NCBI GenBank assembly: GCA_012656075.1 | Contig: JAAKBF010000229.1 | Coordinates: 248,001 to 312,000, forward strand | Direction: 5' to 3' | Length of the DNA: 64,000 nt | Origin: Phytophthora hibernalis | Lineage: Eukaryota; Oomycota; Peronosporomycetes; Peronosporales; Peronosporaceae | Shown: in pieces, positions 1 to 12,045 of the stretch | Layout: each line of letters starts with the position of its first letter | How positions within the stretch are numbered: position 1 is the stretch's first letter | Made by a program: the position numbers and the translations under genes | The notes under the pieces: generated by a model | Seen by the model: only the letters and a program-made list of their open reading frames with translations | Databases searched by the model: none | Told to the model about the DNA's origin: nothing

Positions 1-1025
1 TCGAGTGGCATAACCACTTCTCGGACGTACAAGGATAAGTCGGCCACCGACGGCCCTACATATTTCGTGTGTAGCTAGTTGTATGATCTAGGGGCAGTTG
101 GTGACCGTGGCCACCGGACACCGTCTTGCGGCCGAAGACAGGACTGGCGTACTCCGGAAAGGGCAAGAACGAACACAAACGTTTACTGTTCCTCGCAGCA
201 AATCCTCTTCCGGGTTCCGGGGGATTTGGGAGTGACGACAGCTTTGACTATTAATACACACAATGTGTGTAACATGTCATGTTCTCAGGATTAAACCCGA
301 TTTGCAGTCTAGTAGCACAACGTTTACTTTTGTTTTAGCCAACATCGTTCATTTTGATGTGTGTCATCCGTGTGATCAACACGGCTTTTGTGCATACCAG
401 TGGTGGTCTCCACTGGTTTTTCGCGGATTAATCCGGATCGATCCAATAAATCTGCAGTTTAAACGGGTTTGTGCCGAGGCAAAACTAGCACGGCTGCGGC
501 AACGGTAAGTAGAACATTGTAATGTTCCCTTGACAGTGAGTGTCTACCAACGTCTGTTTCGTCTCGTTCAGTTCACACACACTGGGCGCCGTGCAGTCGG
601 TTGCGCCACACGTACCTGGTACGGTACCATCCTGCAGACGAACGTCAAACTAAGTGCGGTCGAGGAAAGGCAGCCATGTCGCGCGCTTCAACACGCGAAA
701 ACGTTGGTTTCGCCCTGGTTCCAGTGCTGAAAGGCACAACGGCCGGCCGTTGAAGAAGCTCCCTCTCCCAGCATACAAACTCCCATACAAAGCACGCCCT
801 TTGGCGTCCAAAACGTATCCATCACGTCGTTTCCAGTTTCTATTCGCGTCATGATTGGTCAAAACCGGCGGAGAAAACCGGAAACGTTCCACCCTTTCGA
901 TCTTGGGGAGCCGCGAGCGAAACTAACGGGACGCGGCGGCAACTCCAACTGCCAGTCGCAAAACGCCCCCGCGCCGCCCAAGTCGAGCGCCACCGAAGCC
1001 AGCAAACGCTCGTAACGACGTCGCC
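1..1025. other. intergenic, upstream of the Myb gene
   Basis: No convincing gene is seen in this stretch. Open frames here are short, overlap on both strands and show no recognisable domain. It probably holds the 5' untranslated region and promoter of the Myb gene that starts at 1026. A TTCATTTTGAT stretch near 348 resembles the pyrimidine-rich initiator used by oomycete promoters, but it lies almost 700 bases from the start codon and cannot be called with confidence. Confidence 0.4.
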
Positions 1026-2845
1026 ATGAACCGCAAACTGGAGCTCATGGGGCTGGAAGACGGCGACAACCAGCAGCAGCACACGGAGATGCCGATCCTG
1101 GACAACCCTGACGTACGTATCTCTTGGGGCTTAAAAGGGGTGATAGGAGGCTAATTCTGGTCTTTGTCTCTGCAGTTGAGCTACCTGAGAGTCTCAGCGA
1201 CGCACGAAGGATCGAGCAGCACGACCAGCAGCAAATACGGCAGCCCCGAGGAGTCTTTGGGCGAGGAGGAAGAGGACAACAACAAGAAAACGGCCACAAG
1301 ACGCAAGACCGACTCGAACAGCAAACGCCCCTGGACGCGCGAAGAGAATGACAAACTCATGCAGTTGGTCAAGCAGTACGGGGCCAAACGCTGGTCGCTC
1401 ATCGCCATGCACCTGCCTGGTCGAGTTGGAAAGCAGTGCAGAGAGAGGTAAGCAGTCGCTTTTGAAGCAGTTGAAGTGTTGGGGACTGACGTCTTTTTTC
1501 TGACGATGTTGTAGATGGCACAACCACCTGAACCCAACGGTCCGCAAGGACGCGTGGACTGCTGAGGAAGACTACGTCATCTTTGAGTGTCACAAGAACG
1601 TGGGGAACCAGTGGGCCGAGATCTCCAAAATGCTGCCAGGCCGCACGGACAACGCCATCAAGAACCGCTACTACTCGACCATGCGCCGCATGCAGCGCCA
1701 GTCGATCCGCAAGAAAGGCCCCATGCGCGAGGGCAAGAGCATCCGTGTGGCCTCAGTTACGTCGTCGCCAGTGCAGAACAACAACCAAGTGGGTCCGGGA
1801 CCCATGCAGCGGGCCATGAACGGTCTCGGTGGCATGCAAACCCAGCTGTCGCCGCAGCAGCAGCTTCAGCAGCAACGAGGGGTGAGTTTCCAATCCACTT
1901 TTCAGAAGCTCTTCTCGGACTTCCCAGGGAACGCCGCACGCGTGAGTCCCCACGCTCCGGCTGAGTTTGTGTTGATGGATACTAACGAGTATTTTTAATC
2001 TCTTGTTGCAGCACGATGGCAGCTCCATAGTCGACTTTGAGCGCTCGAACATGATGGGGTCTTCACTACGACAGCCAACGATGGTCTACCCTGTGAATGG
2101 CGGCTACTCGAATGGCATGAGTCCGGACTATAGTCGCCCCATGTCCATGATATCTTCTCCCTGCCCGGCTTCCCCCGCCGATGATATGAAGAACGAGAAC
2201 TTCGACTATGCCCCGATGCAGGCATCCATCCAGCGCCTGCGGTCATCGAGTCCTGGCTCGGTTGTGATGGGCACGCCCCCGCCTTCGACATCAATGGGAA
2301 TGATGAACTCACCATACGGCTCGCCGGCAAGCCACATGCAGCAACAACAAGAACAACAGCAGCAGTCTGGCAACTATATGATGTCGGGAAATCTGTACTC
2401 GAACAACAACGTTCGCAACGGCATGTACTCGGGCCTGTCCGGCCCAGCTCAGCAATATCGCCAAGCGGATGGACCGCCAGTAAATTTATCGCACAAGCGC
2501 ATCCTCGATGTCCAGGGCTCGCAGCGTGATATGTGGAAGAATGATAGTCCTGTATCTGTGACAGCACAGATTTATCGTGGCATGCCAGCCCCGCAGCACA
2601 TCCAGCAAGGCCAAGTCAGTGAGCCGATGGCGATGCAGCAGTCAAGCCGGTGTCGATGTCAATGTACAGACAAGCTCCGAGCATGGGCCATTTCAACGGC
2701 ATGGAGCAGGTGTGGACCGGGGATGATGCCTATCTGTGAACAGTGTGCTGCTTTGAAGTGGGGAAGGACGAGATCTCCTTTCCCGAGTGGTTTACTTCCG
2801 ATAGACTGCATGGTACTTCTATTCTTTAAAGTTATTGCTGAATAG
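1026..2845 (+). CDS. R2R3-type Myb DNA-binding transcription factor
   Basis: This is a nuclear sequence-specific DNA-binding protein with two tandem Myb repeats. Four exons fit splice phase exactly: 1026-1112, 1176-1447, 1515-1881 and 2012-2845, giving about 519 residues as read. Repeat R2 starts at KRPWTREENDKLMQLV, with its tryptophans in RWSLIA and ERWHNHL. R3 follows with DAWTAEEDYVIFE, NQWAEI and GRTDNAIKNRYYSTMRR, the last being the recognition helix. An acidic, serine-rich stretch precedes the repeats. A long Gln/Met/Ser/Pro-rich tail follows and looks like an activation region. The last coding stretch is odd: past about 2650 the annotated frame becomes cysteine-rich and unlike the tail, whereas the next frame continues a Met-rich tail and stops at 2736-2738, which suggests a one-base frame break. 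The start is the first ATG in the open frame upstream of the repeats. The target genes cannot be inferred. Confidence 0.9.
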
Positions 2846-3055
2846 CAGCGTCTTCTTTTACTTCTGTGTGATAATGCTTTTGCCTAGCATGTACCAGGGA
2901 GGCTCGAAGACCGAGTCATTTTAATATCGAGACAGCGCTTACACTTTTCAAAAAGTTCTGTTTGCCAGTGTGCTGTCTAAAACTGGAGCATAGTTCTGCA
3001 ATGTCGTACAATTGGCGCTATTTGAGGTGCAGGTCTGTTGCCCGGCTTTATATTG

Positions 3056-5326
3056 ATGAAAGTCGAAGCAGAGCTGCGCAGCTATGAACAACAAACGGGT
3101 AGGAATGCAAGATGCACTGCACGGTGCTGCCTCTGTCTAAATGTGAACGTGTTGGACTGCAATGCAGCGGATGGCTATGCAGCAGGGGTGACGCATTGGA
3201 CGTTAGCCTTAGGTGGTACCGAACATGCTACCACGAAACTAGGGGCTCGCTTCCACCTGCGTGCACTCTTTCTGCGGCAGCTAGACTTTTCGATTGATGA
3301 ACTGAGCTTCATTGTCACGTATTTGGCGAATGAAACCACGATCTCCGAGCAGCCATGGTGGCGAACGCTTTCGCATTCCGAACGGTAGGTCATCAACCCC
3401 ATACTCTAAAATGCTTGTTGACTTTGCCTTGTTGCTTGTATCTGGTAGTCTGGAAACTGCGAGTCGAATGAAAATGCAGCACCTTCGTCGCGGTGAAGAG
3501 CACGTGGTCTGGCTAACTTCTATGGAGACACCACGATCGTGCATTCTTCTGTACGGCAATGCCGAGGCCAGGCCTTTCAACCTCGCAACTGCACCCGTAC
3601 TAAATTTCACAGAAGGTTCTTGCATTGGAAATCTCGGGGCCTCACTTCAGCGTCCTGCTACCTCTGAAAAGAGTGAAGCTGCGCCTTTGACTACACCGGC
3701 AACATCAACGGCGGCCGATAGTAAATGGCGCCGAGTCAAGCGAGAAAACTCGCTGCAGAAGGATATCCACTTGTACAACAAGATCATTTTGTCAGGGCCG
3801 GCCGACTACATCGTGCTCACAGCGAGCGATGTTCGGGAAAATGCCTTCGGTGCATCTGATCGTCTTCACTGGGCCAAGATTTTTGGGTTGGAGAGATTTG
3901 CAGGGTGTCTGCGGCAAGCTATCTTCGAGCCTGGTGCGATTATTGCCCGAGAGGGCCACCTCCTTCGTTCTCTCCATCTCATTGTTGAAGGCGAGTGTCG
4001 GGCATCTGTTGATCGTGACGACACGGTCATCTTTCAGTCAACTGATAGCAATTCAAGCAGCACCAAACCACCACTTACGACTGCAGAGGCTCAGCTCCGG
4101 CACACTCGCAAGTTTCGCTGGAGTGACGATTCTCAGTTGCCTGTAGCCTCGCTCGGGCCAAAGTCCACCGTTGGCGATATTTCTCTGATGCTAGGAATCC
4201 CCGAGCCCACCACTGTTAGGGCTGTCACGACAGTAAATGTCCTCTCACTTTCCCAGGAAGAGTTCATACGCGAGGGCAGTGACCGACAAGATCCAGCGGT
4301 GGTCACTTGCATCGAAAGTAAGCATCGTAAACCAATTTTGATAACAGTTGTCTTCACTCGCTAATTGCTACACTTGATGAATGATTTCCAGAGTTGCAAA
4401 GTACAGCGTACGATACACTGCGATTCGTGCTGGAACGTGTCGAGATTGAGTCCAAGAACGAGCTCTGCGACCAGCGACTCAAGATCGATTCCTTACGAGA
4501 AGCATTACGCCAGAAATATTTAGGTATTTCTCCCCTAGATCATGAGCAGGTTACTGCTTCGTACAGCAGCATTCACTTACGCACCGATGTGATGCAATGC
4601 AGTGATGACGAGAGACAAGCAGTTGAGAAGCACTTCATCGGGTTCACCAGCAAAAATTCTCAGTACCTCCAGTATATCGTCTCAGCCTGAACATGAACAA
4701 TCTGTTCGAACTGTCAGTGCTGAAGCTAGCGTCGTAACTCTGCCATCGGTAGTGTTGAAGCATGCCTCGGCCAGTGCAGTCACCAGAAGGGAACGCATTC
4801 GTAACCAGTTCGGCACTTCCATCGCTGCTGTTGCGGGTGAAGACATCGTAGGTCCGCTTGAAAGTTCCACCCAAATGACTCGGCAGCAACGCAAAGCAGC
4901 GCGGGCCTTTGCGAACCTGCAGTACCCTGTAGCTGGTAAGTGTCTCGGGGACTGCGTGAAGGCCCCAGCAAGGCCACAGTTGACGAGTCCGTCATAGGCC
5001 CAGACTTGGAAGCCACCCCGCAAACGGAGGACCTGCTTTTCTTGTTTCCCACGATGACTCAACGCCGACAACTTCACGGAAAGTACGTACTACGTAGTAG
5101 TAAACTTCGTCTTAGTCTGCTTCATCCTCACTCATCCAACGCTCAATGGTGGCGACAGGAATTTACCACTGCTGCCTCGATATCGAGGCTTCGATACTGT
5201 CCTAACAGAGTAAACGCTTCAGCTGCTCCTTCCGGCAGTCTAGATCAACCCTGTTACGAACAAGCAAGATCGGATCAAACCAACACAAATACAATTCGTT
5301 TGCCGTCGCTAGGCAAGCATACATGA
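3056..5326 (+). CDS. cyclic-nucleotide-binding-domain protein (multi-exon, ends uncertain)
   Basis: This protein has at least one, probably two, cyclic-nucleotide-binding folds of the CAP/PKA-regulatory type. Two introns are clear by phase: 3385-3449 and 4318-4391. Exon 3450-4317 carries the better domain: FEPGAIIAREG followed by LHLIVEGECRAS and, after an insertion, VGDISLMLGIPEPTTVRAVT and VLSLSQEEF, which matches the beta-roll and phosphate-cassette layout. The canonical phosphate-binding arginine context is only partly visible. An earlier region around 3250-3650 looks like a degenerate first domain. Downstream coding parts lie at 4392-4690, about 4690-4936 and possibly 4969-5326, but the joining introns are unclear and the frame changes near 4690. 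The first exon start is also uncertain; an ATG at 3001 is an alternative. Ligand and partner are unknown, and no kinase or channel domain is seen nearby, so this may be a stand-alone sensor. Confidence 0.7.
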
Positions 5327-5427
5327 ATTACGGAACACAAGTACCAATCTTCACAGCGACGACTCGCTCTGCCTTCACCTCCTCAGTCTCACGATCAATT
5401 AGATCTCAGTAGTTCTTCCTTTTGTCA

Positions 5428-8400
5428 TCAATTTTGGCCGGCGGGCGAAAATCCTGACGCTCGGAGCTTGGCGTCGTCAGCAAGGGCAGCTGACGAAGTG
5501 GTTGCAGCACTGTCACTTGACTGCTCCGTTTTCACCTTCTCAAACGATGGCGTCTGCAGTTCCTTGGGCTTGTCACTAGTCTGCATCTCGGTCTCCTTTC
5601 CCTTCTCCTGCGTTGAAGCTAGTTTCAACCCTTGCGTCGCTACTTGAGCTTTAGGCTTCGCAGTTTCTCCCGTCATGGGGTCATCTTTCTGCGAAGCTGA
5701 CGCAGTTGTATTCAGAGCCGATAGCTTCGCCTCATCGGTAGAAGCCTTGCCCCCTACTGTGTATGTCGTTGTCTTGGCCTTCTTTGCAGCTACTGGTTCG
5801 TCCACAGCCACAGAGGATGAATATGGTGGTGTTTCTGATACCGCGCAATCATCCTCAGAAGAACCACGAGCACGCTTCGTCAGCAAAGTCGCAGACTCCA
5901 AAGCCTTCGTCGCATTGCCCGTACGAGCATCATCAGACGAAGCGCTGGCACTGTCACTCTGCTCAACACTTCCAGAGGAAGCTGGCGTCGCAACTACCTT
6001 TTTCACATCGTCGTCTTCCTTTGACTCTTCCATCAGCTCGTCGTCATCGTCATCCATCGACTCGTGCATTGGTGTTTCGTGGACGGGCGATCCATACACG
6101 GGTGTTGCCGACGGCGTGTCTAGAGGTGTAGCACTCGGGGACTCCTCGTCATCATCGTCATCGTCTCCACCTTCGTCCATGGAACCCAGGTACTCAATAG
6201 CCAACTCCGGTTCAAAAAGCCACTTGCTCGACTCCGGGGCCCTTACGCGTGGAGAGGGCGCCCAAATCTTAAAGGGCTCAGAGAAACCCGACGGAGTGGT
6301 GCCACCACGGGCTTCCAGAGGTGTCTTGCGCAGCACACCAGGATTGAACTCGATACGGAAAGCACCTTCGCCTTCGAAGATGGACTTCGTCTTATTGAGG
6401 TAGGCAGCGGTCTTGGTTTCAGAGCCTGCCGGATCTGCTGAGTTTGGCTCGCCCTGCTGCTCCCCAAACGCCTTGGTGAGCTCTTGGCATGTGTCGTCAT
6501 TTGCCAAGTGCTGCATCTGTTTCAACACCTGAGTCACCAGTTTGTCCATCGTGAACAAGAAGTATGACGTAGATCCCATGAGACTGCGGCAGGAGTCCTC
6601 GTACTTGGAATTATCAACAGAGCCATCAATCAGTGAGTACAGCTTCGAGAGAAAAGCCTGGTAGTCGCCGGTCTTCTCCTTGGTAGAAGCAGACAGTGAG
6701 TGGTGTGCGTGGGCAAGAGCGCGAGCTGCCGGGTTAATTGTACGACGGTTCCGGTTGCGTTTCGCTTTTTCGCACAGGTCAAATGCACGCTCAAGACGGT
6801 TGTGAAGCATTTGGTACAGACGCAGAAATGCATACGCGTGCTGGTTACCGTAGAAGAGGGACTTGTAGTCAGCTTGCACCTTAGCAGCATCTTGTTTGCT
6901 GTCGAGCGCAGGGAGTCCTGGAGGGAAAGCAGCAGCCTCCTGGATGGTAATGGCAGCAGGTTGCAAGTATGCCTGGCACCCAATGGTAGCCAGGTTAATC
7001 GAGAAGTAGCCCTTCGCCTTGTTAAACTGCTCCACAGTACCTTCGCCAAAATATGTGCTCGCCTCTGTACCCATCGGCAAAGTCTTTGCTTTTCAATCGT
7101 CACAGTAGTGCGCTGAGGCTTGCGCACGAGCCACTCCTCTTCTAAGTGGAAGAACGGAAAGAAGAAAGCTTGCCAAACCTTGGAAACCTTTTCTTTGTCG
7201 GCCACGCTCAGGTTCTTCTCGGCCGCATACGAAAGTAACCCGAAAGCCTCCTTGTGGATCTGTACGGAAGCAAACTTGTATGCAAAGTGCGGTTTCCATT
7301 TAGCTGAAGACGAAGGCAGCGCCGATGTTGCCGCCACCTTTCCATCCGCTGCAGCTGGAGCTTTTCCTGAACTTGCAGACTGTTCTTTCTTGAGCGCATC
7401 AGCAATATCCGATGCCTGAGGAGGAGCCTTAGCGCTGACAACAGCAACAATAGCTGAGACAGTAGATGGTAATGCACCCGAGTCTGTCTTGGACTCTTCC
7501 AGACGCTTCTCATCTGCTTCAAGCTTCTTCTTCGCCTCCTGCATCATCATCTTCATACTCGTCTGCTTCTTGTCTTTCTGCTTGAAGTAGAAACTTGAGT
7601 GGTCCAGCGACTTGTGATAGTTCTTTTCATTGACCTCCTTCCACTGTCGGTTGAGATCTTCGCGCGCGCGACGCCATTCTTCGTCCTTCTGTTTGAGGCG
7701 CTTGAGGATCACGGGAATCGCACCCGCCGGGTACTTACGCAGCAAGTCCAAGATCTGCGTTCCAGAATCACCGTAGATACGCGTGATAGCATTTAGGTGC
7801 GTGACACGGAACGTACCCTTGTCCACAACATAATTCCACAGCTTGTCATCACCGCCATTCGACGTCTTGCTGTTAAGCACCTCAATCTCGTGCGCAAGCG
7901 GTTCGAGAATGCTAATAGTGGATGCATTCGCCTCGATCACCATATCGATCTCAAAGCGCTCGTCTTCGCATTTGAACAGCGCTTCCTCGTACTGGTTTTT
8001 GCGCATGCTCTTGAACGAGTAGTCTTCACTGCCCGTAGGGACTGATACCCAAGAGTCATTGCACACTCGCTTTTCGAGCGCTGAGCGGTGAGAGCAAGGC
8101 GGGATCGGATAACTTGCGGGTAGACCACGATACGATGGGGTAGCACGGCGACACTGCGACAGGTCCGTTTCAGCCAGCGGAATGAATGGCCAAATTTCCT
8201 TGGAAGTCTTCTGCACGCCGTGAGAGCACAACAGGTGGTCGAATTCTTCCACCAAGTCCGTGTGACGGCCAAAAAGGTTCCTGATGAGCGATAGCATCTC
8301 GTTGCGATCCAGCACCTCTTGGCTGTACAGCTCTAGGCATTTCAGGAACTCGCGCCAGATATCGCGGGACGGAAGAATCTTCTTGATCTTCTCAAAAATA

Positions 8401-10258
8401 TTCCACTCCTCCTTGTCGAGCAGCACATCTGAAATTGCCAGGTACGCACGGCGTTCTTTACCGTCGTACGGGCGACGCTTGGTGCGCTTGTGGTTGAACT
8501 GAGCACGGTTGCGCTCACGTTCGCGCTCCTTCTCGCGGCGCTCCAACGCTTTCCCACTTAGACGGTGGTCATCATCCTTGTAGCCTCTACCCTTCTTGCC
8601 GTATTTCATATAAGCATCCTCGTCATCTCCCATTAAACGTCCGCCCTTCATCGCAGCACTGGACGGCGAGTCACCTCCATGGTCTTCTCGTCGGTCAGAC
8701 TGCTGGTAGCCACCTTGACCAAACTTGCGCGCCTTTAGCGCCATTTGATCTTTGCGCTGCTGAGCCTTCTCAGCAGCACGGTTCAGGCGCTCCTTCGCTT
8801 GCTCCTGGACCGCATCGGGCAAGAAGAACGTAAACTCACGTAACAGATCCGGGTGGTCGCGGAAAAGGTGCGAGACTTGGTCCAGCACCTGGCGGATGGA
8901 GCGCTGCTCCTTCTGGTAGGTATGCAGGATGGCCAGGAACTCCTTGTACGTCTCGGGCTCATCGGCAAATCGTTGCTTGATAGTGGTCACATAGTGGATC
9001 GCGTGGTCGAACTCCACGGGGTTCGTCGAGCTCCGTGCCCCAGCGTTGCCACCACTTGGCGTTGGTGCATGCTGCTGTTGCTTCTTGGGCTTCCCACCAG
9101 TCTTCATATGGCCAGAAGGGGTCAACTGCTGACGCGACGAAGGCGTCGGCTTGTGAAGCTCCGGAGGCGAATACGGCGGCGGGGGGATCGTAACCGGCGG
9201 TGGACGGTGGCCCATGTTGGCGTTCGACGATTGCGCCACTCCAGAGTACATGGACTGCTGCACACCTCCGCGGCCCGTCATTTGCGACGGGATCACCTCA
9301 ATAGACGTGTCGGGGCGAATACGATACCCAGGAGGCAAGAACGTGTTAAAGCCCAGGATCAGGTTGGGATACCCGCGGAAGAGCGTCGACACACGCAGGA
9401 TGACGCCGGGCGTGTCAATAGCTTGGGCCTTAAAGTCCTTCATGACGTCCAAGAACTGGTTGTAGATGTCCGGCTGGTCTCCAAACTGCTGCTTCACTTG
9501 GTCCAGATACAGAAGCGCGTCCTCCACACGCAGTTCCCGATGGCGCGGAGGCGGAACCGATATGGTCTGCTGCTGCTGGTAGTAGTCTCCTCCAGTTGGT
9601 CGTTGGGGATGATGCGTCCGTCCAGTCCGTAGTGCTGCTGAATCTGCACTTGCTGCTGTTGAGGCTCCGGCTGGCGACGAGGGGGCGACTGCGGGCGTAC
9701 ACTGTAGCCCTGCGTCGGTGGCTTGAGGCCTCCAGAGGACGGGGCCATGGACTGCTGCACGCTACCCATGCTCTGACTCAAACTGGGCGGCTGCATGCGG
9801 ACCGAGTGGCCCATCATTCCGGTGGCACTGGAGGGCGGGGTCCCTGTGAACCCACGGGTTTCCCCAGCACAGAGGGGGTCCACCAGCACCGGAGGATCCC
9901 CTAAGGTCCCGCGGGGCGGGTGGAGGATAGAGCCTGAGAGCGGATGCGGCGAGCGCGACGAGTTGGAGCCGCCGCCGCCCAGCGACCCTGGAGGGGCGGG
10001 GAGGCAGCACGGGTCCTCCCTGGTGCATCATGGTGTGCTGCGCCTGCTGTTGGGGCTGCTGGGAGCCGCCGTGCAGCGGGTGCAGGTGGCCGCCGTGCGT
10101 GAGCTGCGCCAGCGATGGCTGTGGGTGGTAGCTGTGCTGCTGCTGCTGTTGTTGGCCTGAGGGAGGTCCGCCCTTGCCTCCCAAACCCGAGCTGGAGGCC
10201 GAACTGAGCGACGGAGGCCCGTGGCGATCCCCGAAGAGCCCGGATACGACGGATTCAT
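5428..10258 (-). CDS. Sin3-type transcriptional corepressor scaffold
   Basis: Sin3 is the scaffold of nuclear histone-deacetylase corepressor complexes. Reading from 10258 leftward, the protein begins with a Gln/Pro/Gly/Ser-rich N-terminus. Three paired amphipathic helix domains follow: PAH1 with YLDQVKQQFGDQPDIYNQFL, PAH2 with YVTTIKQRFADEPETYKEFL, and PAH3 around RDIWREFLKCLELYSQEVL. The HDAC-interacting domain contains SYRGLPASYPIPPCSHRS and SWVSVPTGSEDYSFKSMRKN, a family signature. A C-terminal Sin3 domain and a long acidic Ser/Asp tail complete it. At roughly 1,500 residues the length suits the family. The frame breaks by single bases at about 10225, 9990, 9600 and 7085, with obvious homologous sequence resuming in another frame each time. 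No introns are evident. An ATG at 10318 would add 20 residues. The gene is divergent from the one at 10512, so they may share a promoter. Confidence 0.93.
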
Positions 10259-10511
10259 CGCGGAGGCTTCGCTGGTTTTGGCGCTTGTAGTCTTCGCCGG
10301 TTCTTTGGAAATGAGCAAGTGGACGGCCTGCTCAGCGGCGGACCGTCCGCTGGTGTATCCAATCGTTGTTGACTATTAGTGGATCCACAGGCTCTCGTTC
10401 TATCTGAAGCTCACTATTGCCTGGAAAGACGTATTTAGAGGAAGTATAACGGTACATTGCAAGATGCCCCGTTTCTCAGCCGAGTGATGTTGAAGCAAGT
10501 CAAAATTAATA
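10259..10511. promoter_or_regulatory. shared divergent promoter region (Sin3 / 10512 gene)
   Basis: About 250 bases separate the Sin3 start codon on the minus strand from the ATG at 10512 on the plus strand. This must hold both 5' regions, or the left end may still be Sin3 coding sequence if the ATG at 10318 is used. No single clear initiator motif was picked out by eye. Confidence 0.4.
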
Positions 10512-11489
10512 ATGGAGCCGAGCGGACGGCTGTCTCGACGCACCAAGCGGAAGGAGAAGGCGGCGACTGGAGGCGTGAGCCGCAACAAGAGCGTCGTGGC
10601 GCCAGGTGAGCAAGGATAGCTGGTTCTTGTTCATGTGGCTGTTTGTTGTGACTAAATGCACGCACCAATGACACAGTCAGTTTTAAGTTGCAAACAGAGC
10701 TGCTGGCAGAGCGGCGCCAACAACGCGAAGAGAGGGAGGTGGTGCAGCTCCGGAATGCCCAGCGGAAGATTCTAGGCAAGAAGACGGTGGAGGATTTCGC
10801 GCAGCTCAAGCTGATGCGGCGTGAGAATGCAACGACCAGGAACCCCAGTCTGCACTGCAATGGGAAGCAAGGCAAGGTGGCGAAAAGTGAGTGTTGTTTG
10901 CTCAGCGGTGGGCGTAGCCGTTGCTACTAGAGAGGAACTTGCTATGCAGGGTGCTTACGGGTTGGTGTTTGTGTAGAAGGCGGTCCACTCAAGACCAACG
11001 ATCGCCATACCCAGAGCCTTGAGGACATTGGTACGAACATTGTGGTCCTGTATTATCTGTGAGCTTGCAATGACTGACAAAAGACGTCACCACTGTATTG
11101 CTGTTGCTACAGTCCAATTCGAGTCCCGACCTCTGCAGTCGGCACGAGCTCCGAGTCCTCACATGGTCTTGGACAGTTTACCTCAACGCCCGCAGTCTGC
11201 CAAGCCTGTGCTACAGTCCCAGCATCACAATGTAGAGATCAGTAGCCAAGAATCCAAGCCATTACAGAGCAAGACGAAGCGGAGAAAGAAGGGTGTCAAC
11301 CGCATGTCGGGGCAACTCACGCCGTCCAAGTCGGCTCCAGTGCTACCGGACAGGGTCGACTCGCCAACCTGCAAGAAGATCAACATCATCGTGAACATGC
11401 GCAAATTGCAGCTGTCGGCCGGGCTAGAATCACTAAGTGAAGTCTCTCCGCCGCCCATTTTAAGGGAAGCTTGGGCCCTTGCAAGTTGA
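10512..11489 (+). CDS. small basic coiled-coil protein of unknown function
   Basis: I do not recognise this protein. Four exons give an exact open frame of about 244 residues: 10512-10605, 10677-10886, 10977-11030 and 11113-11489. All three introns (71, 90 and 82 nt) have GT..AG ends and matching phases, which supports a real gene. The N-terminus is strongly basic (SRRTKRKEKAATGG). The second exon encodes a charged helix likely to form a coiled coil (LLAERRQQREEREVVQLRNA and KILGKKTVEDFAQLKLMRRE). The C-terminal half is low-complexity with Ser, Pro and a basic patch (KTKRRKKG), followed by a short conserved-looking motif KKINIIVNMRKLQLS and an acidic end. No signal peptide or membrane segment is visible. 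It is divergent from Sin3. Nuclear or cytoskeletal roles are possible but not supported. Confidence 0.75.
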
Positions 11490-12045
11490 AGTTACACAAA
11501 AATACCTTCCATTTGTCATATCTCCCTCTTATAATTATTACTGAAGTATCGGGAGGCGTATCTTCGACCCTGTCAAAGCGTCCACTTTGGAGCCTATAAG
11601 TTCTAGTCACCACCAAAAGCCAAGGCAGCAGAACGAGTGAATGCTGATGGAGCTCTTCGATTTCTATGGTATGACAGAGCTTGGTGAAAGAGGGAGGGGG
11701 TCGAGATGCAGCAACCTTCAACATGAGTTAGTGAAGCCCACGGACCCAGTTACCAAATGTTGGATCGAGGTGCGAAACCGCATAGACTCCCAAACGGTCT
11801 GCTTTGAGGGGGCTGTGTTGGCTAACGGGGAAGCGATGATCATGGCGTTCAGCGTCTTAGTGTACCTCTGCGTGCCGTGAAAATACGTGAGCAGTAGCAA
11901 CGACTTCCGCTACAATAAGTTGGTGGAGCTTATCCGATCTATTGCTAGAGCAGCAGCATCAATAGATCGGATAAGCTTCCGCGTTCAAGTGCATCGTGCA
12001 CGCAGTGACCATCACTGATGGTGTCTAGGCCCTAGACTCTAGGGA
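11490..12045. other. intergenic with a perfect inverted repeat
   Basis: No gene is supported here. A short open frame at 11641-11880 has no recognisable domain. The only clear structure is the inverted repeat listed separately at 11927-11977. Confidence 0.4.
11927..11977. repeat. 18-bp perfect inverted repeat with 15-nt loop
   Basis: The left arm at 11927-11944 (agcttatccgatctattg) is exactly complementary to the right arm at 11960-11977. The spacer is rich in AGC. This would fold into a strong hairpin as RNA or a cruciform as DNA. No poly-T run follows, so it is not a typical Pol III terminator. It could be the stem of a small RNA precursor, the terminus of a tiny foldback element, or chance. 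Confidence 0.7.

Noticed and set aside
650..1105. Open frames on the minus strand upstream of the Myb gene
   Set aside because: They overlap others on both strands, have no recognisable domain and lie where the Myb leader is expected.
5675..6403. Long open frame on the plus strand opposite the Sin3 tail
   Set aside because: It is the mirror of an acidic Ser/Asp-rich coding region, whose complement is naturally free of stops.
8853..9632. 260-residue plus-strand frame opposite the Sin3 PAH region
   Set aside because: The minus strand carries unmistakable PAH domains; the plus frame has no family features.
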